This document shows positions 52,973 to 57,964 of a DNA stretch of 57,964 bases, piece by piece. The translations under genes and the position numbers were made by a program. Below the pieces are notes generated by a model. The model was not told the DNA's origin. It did not search any database and was given only the letters and a program-made list of their open reading frames with translations. The stretch comes from an uncultured Mycoplasma sp. (GTDB lineage Bacteria; Bacillota_I; Bacilli_A; RF39; UBA660): contig CANSFH010000006.1 in the NCBI GenBank assembly GCA_947646115.1, positions 1 through 57,964 on the forward strand, in the 5' to 3' direction. Within the stretch, counting starts at the first letter, position 1. Every line of letters begins with the position of its first letter.

Positions 52973-53583
52973 GAATTTATTTTTTTAACTTTATATTTTG
53001 CACCTTTAGTATCAACTGTAACTTTAGTTATAGTAATATTTTCTGTTAGTTTGCCACTTTCTGTATCAGCAACTTTTTCAGTAGTTTCAATTTTCTTTAA
53101 TATATCCATGCCTTCAATAACTTTACCAAATCCGGCATAACGATTATCTAAAGAATATTTAGCATCATCATTTAGAACAATGAAAAATTGACTACCTGCA
53201 CTGTCATAGGATTGACTTCTAGCCATAGATATTACCCCTGCTGTATGACTTAAAGTGTTTTTACTGTAATTATTTAAGCTAAATTCTCCTTTGATTGCGT
53301 ATCCAGGTCCACCTGTTCCCATGCCATCAGGATCTCCACCTTGTAAAACAAAGCTAGGAACTAAACGATGAAAATTATTATTATCATAAAATCCTTTTTC
53401 AATTAAGTTTACAAAATTGGCAACTGTATTAGGTGCATATTCAGGATATAATTCAATTTTTATTGTGCCATAGTTTGCAATTTCCATTGTAACTAATGGA
53501 TTTTCATATTTTTCATTAGAAGAACAAGCTGTTAGGCTTAAAATTATAATAAAACTTATTAATATTAAACTTATTTTTTTCAT
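52969..53583 (-). CDS. Cyclophilin-type peptidyl-prolyl isomerase, lipoprotein
   Basis: A 204-residue protein with a lipoprotein signal (ILSLTAC, lipidated at Cys20) and a cyclophilin domain (about 30-190): NTVANFVNLIEKGFYDNNNF, FHRLVPSFVLQGGDP with catalytic Arg, AGSQFFIVL and NRYAGFGKVIEGMDIL. It catalyses proline isomerisation to help exported proteins fold at the outer membrane face. Lgt at 30 kb would lipidate it. Its start overlaps the stop of the GatD-like gene (ATGA-like overlap), so it belongs to the MurT/GatD-like operon. Confidence 0.93.
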   Translation of the reverse strand: MKKISLILISFIIILSLTACSSNEKYENPLVTMEIANYGTIKIELYPEYAPNTVANFVNLIEKGFYDNNNFHRLVPSFVLQGGDPDGMGTGGPGYAIKGEFSLNNYSKNTLSHTAGVISMARSQSYDSAGSQFFIVLNDDAKYSLDNRYAGFGKVIEGMDILKKIETTEKVADTESGKLTENITITKVTVDTKGAKYKVKKINS

Positions 53584-54185
53584 TAACTATCCTCCTTAAT
53601 ATTTTCAATTAGTAAATCTACAAAATAATTTGTTAAATTAGCATTTCGAGCTAATATTGGACCAATTACGGATGTTACATAAAAATTATTAATATTATAA
53701 CCTTCCATAAGAGTATTATTATTTCCATAACCTTGATTAATATTAAAAATGATTCCTTCGGTAGATTTAATTAAATATTCTGTATTTTGAAAACCATAAA
53801 TATTTTCATTACATAAACTAGTTGTGGCAATTACATCAGCAACTTTTCTATCACTACATAATTCAACTTCATACAATTCTAAAAAATCAAGAATACTAAT
53901 GGCATTGCCCGTTACTAAAAATATTTTATTATTACTAATGTATTTTAGAATATCGTTTTTATATGACTTAAGTCTTTCTTTTACTGCTTTTAAATAACGA
54001 GCTCGTCCACTTCCAATATAAATAAAATCATATTTTTTTAAATCTAATTTATCTTCTTTATGAATATTATCTATAATTACTTTAATCCCTTTATTTTCTA
54101 GTGCATATTTTAAAGCTTTAATATTACCATTTTCGCCATAAAGATTTAATTCATAAGGATATAAATGCCCAATTCTAATTTCCAT
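53583..54185 (-). CDS. GatD-like class-I glutamine amidotransferase lacking catalytic residues
   Basis: A 200-residue protein; MEIRIGHLYPYELNLYGENG (ATG at 54185, AAGGAGA upstream) matches the GatD N-terminus. Alignment by eye with S. aureus GatD: the nucleophile region ICGGYQFLG is VTGNAISIL here, so Cys94 is Thr; the TYLHGPILPKN region is TSVIGPILARN, so His189 is Ile; GFENHGGRTY is GFQNTEYLI. The GYGNN segment is kept. In GatD these residues release ammonia from glutamine for amidation of D-Glu in lipid II. This copy therefore should not hydrolyse glutamine. It overlaps the MurT-like gene by 11 bases. Confidence 0.8.
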   Translation of the reverse strand: MEIRIGHLYPYELNLYGENGNIKALKYALENKGIKVIIDNIHKEDKLDLKKYDFIYIGSGRARYLKAVKERLKSYKNDILKYISNNKIFLVTGNAISILDFLELYEVELCSDRKVADVIATTSLCNENIYGFQNTEYLIKSTEGIIFNINQGYGNNNTLMEGYNINNFYVTSVIGPILARNANLTNYFVDLLIENIKEDS

Positions 54186-55503
54186 TATTATTCTCCTTAA
54201 ATGTGTTTTCAAAATTATCAATATAATCAAAGTTTAAAATACCGTATACTACTTCTGATTTATTATTTAAAACTTGATTTTTAATTTCAGGGAGATTGTC
54301 AGCCATAATTATTTTCTCCTCTTTAATGCCCGCTAGAATAAGACGCTTTTGGATATTTTGTTTATCGACACCGCATACATAGTAATTTAAAGTGCTGTCA
54401 TTATTTAGTAGTTCAAATTCTATATCGTATAACCAAGATACATCAAAATGTTCATAACGACGACTTATTTCTTTCCAGCCTATTATTATATCTTTTGGCC
54501 TCTCATCATTAATTATTTTAAATATAGTTTGGTTAAAAGTAGTACAGTTTTCAGCTTTAGCACTCATTGCATAAAATTCTTTATTATTGTTAGTAAATGT
54601 TTTTTTATTAACATTATTAAATTTATTTAGAGAGTTGCAAATATTATTTTCATCTAGATTGATTGTTTTAAGAGCAGTATATGCGGCTATAGTATTATAA
54701 GCATTATAAAGCATATCTCCGCCTATTAAAGTTTGATTATTATTAATGTTGATAGTTTTATTGTCAAGGTCTAAATCTTTACCGATAATTTCTGATTTTT
54801 CATATTTAAAATCACAATTAGGGCAATGATAATTACCTAAAGTTTCAAAATTATAGTATTCATAATCTAGTAATGATTCACAGTATGGACAATAGTAAGT
54901 AATAAGATTTTCAAAAATTTGCTTTTTATAGCTATATTTATTTTTAGCTATACTATAATAAATACTTTCTTTATTTAGATCTTTGGCAAAGTTTCTTAAG
55001 TATGGTTCATCCATATTAGTAATAATAGTAGTATCTTTGCTGATACTAGATAAAACATCTTTATAAACTGTATCAACATCATATTGACGTGGAGGTTGAT
55101 CTTTAGTTAAATTAGTTATGACTACGTAATTTGGTTTTAAATATTGAAAAACATTTTTGGCATAACGTTCATCTATTTCGATAACTAAATAGTCGGTTTT
55201 TATTTTACCAAAAATATTGGAATTCTTAATAAAGGAAGTAGTTATTCCCCAAGCTAGATTAGAACCAGCTTCGTTATAAGTAACAGTATAGCCATTATCT
55301 TTTAGAGTATTCGCAATTAAACTGGAGGTAGAACCTTTACCAGAAGAGCCTGTAACAGCGATTTTTACGTTGGGATATTTTAATTTTTTTAAAATATTTT
55401 TATCTATAGCTAAAGCGACTTTGCCTGGTAAAGAACTACCACGATTTAAAATTTTACCAAATAGTAATATTGTTTTACCTACAAGGATTGCGATTATTTT
55501 CAT
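54175..55503 (-). CDS. MurT-like Mur ligase-family protein
   Basis: A 442-residue protein. The N-terminus (MKIIAILVGKTILLFGKILN, SSLPGKVALAIDK) is typical of MurT. The P-loop is GSSGKGSTSSL instead of the usual GTNGKTTT. A four-cysteine zinc ribbon (YYCPYCESLL, YHCPNCDFKY; about residues 205-235) is intact, and the C-terminal DUF1727-like domain keeps WLYDIEFELL with the Asp important in MurT. The usual RDQLDRYGE is DQPPRQYD here. MurT with GatD amidates lipid II; given the degenerate GatD partner, this pair may use free ammonia or another substrate. No clear ribosome binding site; a stem-loop lies just upstream. Confidence 0.82.
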   Translation of the reverse strand: MKIIAILVGKTILLFGKILNRGSSLPGKVALAIDKNILKKLKYPNVKIAVTGSSGKGSTSSLIANTLKDNGYTVTYNEAGSNLAWGITTSFIKNSNIFGKIKTDYLVIEIDERYAKNVFQYLKPNYVVITNLTKDQPPRQYDVDTVYKDVLSSISKDTTIITNMDEPYLRNFAKDLNKESIYYSIAKNKYSYKKQIFENLITYYCPYCESLLDYEYYNFETLGNYHCPNCDFKYEKSEIIGKDLDLDNKTININNNQTLIGGDMLYNAYNTIAAYTALKTINLDENNICNSLNKFNNVNKKTFTNNNKEFYAMSAKAENCTTFNQTIFKIINDERPKDIIIGWKEISRRYEHFDVSWLYDIEFELLNNDSTLNYYVCGVDKQNIQKRLILAGIKEEKIIMADNLPEIKNQVLNNKSEVVYGILNFDYIDNFENTFKENNNGN

Positions 55504-55521
55504 TTTATTTTCTATGATGTT

Positions 55522-55590
55522 TAAGTTAGTTTCAAGAGAGAATTGAATATCATCTAACTTATTTAATCAATCTTTCTATGAATTTCTCTC
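55522..55590 (-). promoter_or_regulatory. Interleaved inverted repeats in the leader of the murT-like gene
   Basis: Two inverted repeats interlock: TAAGTTAG (55522-55529) with CTAACTTA (55554-55561), and GAGAGAATT (55536-55544) with AATTTCTCTC (55581-55590). On the minus strand the first forms a stem with an inner TTCAA/TTGAA stem; pairing both would make a pseudoknot. It lies between the NDT-like gene and the murT-like start, which lacks a clear ribosome binding site. Confidence 0.45.
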
Positions 55591-55963
55591 ATTTTAAATT
55601 ATCTAAATTATTATGTAAAGGAATAATTCCCCAGCCTTTTAATTCATCTAGGTAGGGCTCATAATAGTCATTTAAAAGAAAAACTTTTTTATGATGATAA
55701 AATCCAAAAGCAATTTCAGCAAAACTATTAGGGCCTATGTAATTAGGTTTATTATCTTTATCTTTATTTACAATCAATAAATAATCTGTATCAGGTGAAG
55801 TAATGCGATCCATGTGCGCACGAGAGGCAATTATTTTAGGTTCCCCATTCATACATTCGATGGGTAATTTAACTTTAAAGCCTCTTCTTTCTAATTCTTC
55901 GGCTAGAGATATGATTTCTTCTTTAAATTTCATGCTTCCACATAATACTACTATTGTCTTCAT
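55589..55963 (-). CDS. Nucleoside 2-deoxyribosyltransferase-like (NDT/DUF4406-type) protein
   Basis: A 124-residue protein: TIVVLCGSMKFKEEIISLAE (phosphate-binding-like start), SPDTDYLLIVNKDKD and YIGPNSFAEIAFGFYHHKKV, with the Glu of the GPNSFAEI motif at the place of the NDT nucleophile. The fold is NDT/Rossmann-like and many members have unknown substrates. It lies 85 bases upstream of the murT-like gene, on the same strand, and is divergent from glmS. Confidence 0.65.
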   Translation of the reverse strand: MKTIVVLCGSMKFKEEIISLAEELERRGFKVKLPIECMNGEPKIIASRAHMDRITSPDTDYLLIVNKDKDNKPNYIGPNSFAEIAFGFYHHKKVFLLNDYYEPYLDELKGWGIIPLHNNLDNLK

Positions 55964-56015
55964 ATTTTCACCTATAATAATTTTACCACTAAATTGTTAC
56001 TTTTTAAATCCTAAA

Positions 56016-56044
56016 TTGACATACTTTCTATAATGTAGTACTAT
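56016..56044 (+). promoter_or_regulatory. glmS promoter
   Basis: Consensus -35 TTGACA (56016-56021), 17-bp spacer, TACTAT (56039-56044), 24 bases before the ATG at 56069. The leader is too short to hold a glmS ribozyme. Confidence 0.85.
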
Positions 56045-56068
56045 TTATATATAAAGGAAGTGAATACA

Positions 56069-57889
56069 ATGTGTGGAATTGTTGGTTACATTGGAGATAA
56101 AAAGGTGTGTCCAATATTAATTAATGGACTTAAAACTTTAGAGTATCGTGGTTATGATTCAGCTGGATTAGCAGTAATAGACAAAAATACTATTAAAGTT
56201 TACAAAGAAAAAGGCAGAGTTAAAAATATTGAACTTAATAATGATTTAGATAGTGCTCATTCTTCTGTTGGTATTGCTCATACAAGATGGGCGACACATG
56301 GAAAACCAAGCAAAGAAAATGCCCATCCGCATTTAGATAATAGTGGTAATTTTGCGGTAGTGCATAATGGAATTATTGAAAATTATCTAGAAATTAAAGA
56401 ATTTTTGTTAGAAAAAGGATATACTTTTAAGTCTGAAACAGATACGGAAGTTATTCCTAATCTAATGCATTACTATTATGAAGAAACTAAAGATAAACTT
56501 ATTGCTTTTAATAAAGTTTTAATGGATTTAAAAGGGAGTTATGCCATTTTATTAATATCAACAGAATTTCCCGAGATGTTAGTAGGTAAAATGAATAGCC
56601 CTCTTGTTATTGGAGTAGGTAAAGGTGAAAATTTTTTAGCCTCTGATATTCCGGCTGTACTAGATTATACGAAAAAATTCTATTTTTTAGATGATGGCGA
56701 GATGGCTTTTATTACTAAAAAGGAAATTAAGTTTTATAATGGTAATTTAAAGGAAGTTCATAATGAATTAAAGGAAATTACTTGGGATAAAAATGCTGCG
56801 GATAAAAATGGTTATGAAGATTATATGTTAAAAGAAATATTTGAACAACCTATGGCTATTAAAGAAACAGTTCAAGGGAAAATTAAATCTGGTGAATTAA
56901 GTAATTTTTTAAATCTTAATATAGATAAAGAAACTATAAGAAATATTAATAAAATATATATTATTGCTTGCGGTACTGCTATGCATGCGGGATTAGTTGG
57001 TAAAAGAGCAATAGAGAAATTATGTGGTATTACAACTATTGTAGATGTGGCAAGTGAATTTAGATATAACGAACCATTAATTGATGATAAAACTTTAGCT
57101 ATCTTTGTTAGTCAGTCAGGCGAAACTGCTGATACTATAGCAGCACTTAAACTGGCTAAAGCAAAAGGCGCTAAATGTATTGCTACAACTAATGTAGTGG
57201 GCTCTTCTATTACACGTGAGACTGATGATGTATTGTATACCCATGCTGGACCAGAAATAGCTGTTGCTTCTACTAAAGCTTATGTTTCGCAAGTAGCTAT
57301 TTTAATAAGTCTTGCTATATACTTTGCAGAATTACTTGAGAAAGATAATAAAACTGAAATTGAAGAATATAAAAAAGAATTATTGGAATTACCAGAAAAA
57401 ATAGGAACTGTTTTAGAAAATAAAGAAGAATTTCATAATATTGCTAAAAAAATGGCTAAATTATTTGATACTTTTTATATTGGGCGTGGAAATGACTACA
57501 ATATTGCGCTTGAAGGATCACTTAAATTAAAAGAAATTTCTTATATACATAGTGAAGCTTATCAAGCTGGAGAACTTAAACATGGGCCTATTGCTTTAGT
57601 TGAAGATGGAACTTATATAATTGGTATTATAACTAATCCAAGTATTGCGGAAAAAACTTTAAGTAATTTAGAAGAAGTTATTACACGAGGTGCTAACGTT
57701 ATTTTAATTACTAATTTAGATATTACAAATGATAAGATGCAAATAATTAGAATACCAGAAATTAAAGATATTACAGCACCAATACTTGCTATTGTACCTT
57801 TACAATTAATTGCTTATTATATTGCTAAAGAAAAAGGTTTAGATGTTGATAAACCTAGAAATTTAGCAAAATCTGTAACTGTTGAATAA
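56069..57889 (+). CDS. glmS: Glutamine-fructose-6-phosphate aminotransferase
   Basis: A 606-residue enzyme making glucosamine-6-phosphate from fructose-6-phosphate and glutamine, the first step to UDP-GlcNAc for wall and polysaccharide. The start is ATG 56069 (AGGAAG eight bases upstream), which places the nucleophile Cys directly after Met (MCGIVGYIGDKKV); the frame could open three codons earlier at GTG. The class-II amidotransferase domain has AHTRWATHG; two SIS domains follow (VSQSGETADT, EGSLKLKEISYIHSEAYQAG); the end KPRNLAKSVTVE is the conserved C-terminus. Strong promoter upstream, terminal repeat downstream. Confidence 0.97.
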   Translation: MCGIVGYIGDKKVCPILINGLKTLEYRGYDSAGLAVIDKNTIKVYKEKGRVKNIELNNDLDSAHSSVGIAHTRWATHGKPSKENAHPHLDNSGNFAVVHNGIIENYLEIKEFLLEKGYTFKSETDTEVIPNLMHYYYEETKDKLIAFNKVLMDLKGSYAILLISTEFPEMLVGKMNSPLVIGVGKGENFLASDIPAVLDYTKKFYFLDDGEMAFITKKEIKFYNGNLKEVHNELKEITWDKNAADKNGYEDYMLKEIFEQPMAIKETVQGKIKSGELSNFLNLNIDKETIRNINKIYIIACGTAMHAGLVGKRAIEKLCGITTIVDVASEFRYNEPLIDDKTLAIFVSQSGETADTIAALKLAKAKGAKCIATTNVVGSSITRETDDVLYTHAGPEIAVASTKAYVSQVAILISLAIYFAELLEKDNKTEIEEYKKELLELPEKIGTVLENKEEFHNIAKKMAKLFDTFYIGRGNDYNIALEGSLKLKEISYIHSEAYQAGELKHGPIALVEDGTYIIGIITNPSIAEKTLSNLEEVITRGANVILITNLDITNDKMQIIRIPEIKDITAPILAIVPLQLIAYYIAKEKGLDVDKPRNLAKSVTVE

Positions 57890-57893
57890 GAAA

Positions 57894-57911
57894 AAGAGTT
57901 TTAAGACTCTT
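57894..57911 (+). terminator. Possible glmS terminator stem
   Basis: AAGAGT (57894-57899) pairs with ACTCTT (57906-57911) across a 6-base loop just after the glmS stop. There is no U-tract, so termination more likely relies on the 28-bp palindrome in the terminal repeat that follows. Confidence 0.4.
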
Positions 57912-57964
57912 CAGACTGTAGACAAACCCCACATTTTAAAATGTGGGGTTTTCTCTCGGAATAA
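57911..57964. repeat. Right copy of 54-bp terminal inverted repeat with 28-bp palindrome
   Basis: Exact reverse complement of 1-54. The palindrome lies at 57924-57951 and follows the glmS stop by about 35 bases, in the same orientation relative to glmS as the left copy has to the flippase gene. The two copies therefore look like 3'-end modules of outward-facing genes, as well as inverted ends of the window. Confidence 0.85.

Noticed and set aside
55964..56068. Possible glmS ribozyme upstream of glmS
   Set aside because: The promoter lies 24 bases before the start codon, leaving no room for the ribozyme of about 150 nt.
1..57964. tRNA, rRNA, tmRNA or other classical RNA genes
   Set aside because: No cloverleaf, rRNA-like or tmRNA-like stretch was recognised. 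The gene-free gaps are short and AT-rich.
1..57964. Alternative genetic code (TGA as Trp), considered because the DNA is very AT-rich
   Set aside because: TGA is used as a real stop (for example at the 43-codon gene), and known proteins such as UvrB, RecG and GlmS read full length with the standard code.

Overview
The window is a 58 kb, very AT-rich stretch. Codon use fits the standard bacterial code: TGA ends genes and Trp is read as TGG. The gene set points to a Gram-positive Bacillota bacterium. It includes a CpsB/C/D-type polysaccharide system, an LCP protein, an LTA-synthase-like enzyme, Lgt, a MurT/GatD-like pair, LysM and GH25 wall enzymes, extended -10 promoters and AGGAGG ribosome binding sites. 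An uncultured gut lineage is likely, but the species cannot be named from sequence alone. No rRNA, tRNA, CRISPR array, complete insertion sequence or phage was seen. Both ends of the window carry the same 54-bp sequence in inverted orientation.

Layout. 56-9951 (all minus) is an exopolysaccharide/capsule locus. A promoter-distal part (flippase, Wzy-like polymerase, three glycosyltransferases, a COG5610-like protein) is separated by a terminator and a new promoter near 7.05 kb from the regulatory/initiating part (CpsB phosphatase, CpsD kinase, Wzz/CpsC, initiating sugar transferase). 10147-11659 is a disulfide-handling operon: CcdA, a membrane-anchored CPPC thioredoxin and a small two-cysteine exported protein. 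11956-20317 is an accessory region of small stand-alone genes. It holds a frameshifted alpha/beta hydrolase, a second hydrolase with an overlapping 43-codon gene facing a TetR regulator, a SAP-domain protein, a DUF3267 protein, a radical SAM protein, a YoaP-type acetyltransferase, an unknown exported protein and a perfect 242-bp direct repeat. 20728-30957 mixes housekeeping genes (recG, trxB, lgt) with cell-surface genes. Among the latter are a membrane-anchored cohesin-like protein and, directly upstream in transcription, a dockerin-bearing glucosaminidase.

31230-33685 is a three-gene operon: an Fn3 plus Hint-domain membrane protein, a family-2 glycosyltransferase and a 55-codon ribbon-helix-helix-like protein. 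It faces a double-HTH regulator. 34494-41283 holds an LTA-synthase-like enzyme with a long Lys-rich cytoplasmic tail, GtrA, a DUF6020-like membrane protein and uvrB. 41433-51231 is two giant paralogous surface proteins (NPCBM, transglutaminase-like, F5/8C, Ig-like repeats, low-complexity stalk, C-terminal membrane anchor). The right end has a 39-codon basic protein, a GH25-LysM lysozyme, a cyclophilin lipoprotein, a MurT-like/GatD-like pair whose GatD has lost both catalytic residues, an NDT-like protein and glmS.

Taken together, most genes build or remodel the cell envelope: polysaccharide synthesis and export, peptidoglycan hydrolysis and modification, lipoprotein maturation, extracellular disulfides and very large surface adhesin/enzyme proteins. 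Points most worth pursuing are the cohesin/dockerin pair, the Hint-GT2-RHH operon, the catalytically degenerate GatD, the direct-repeat gene cassette and the two giant transglutaminase-like surface proteins.
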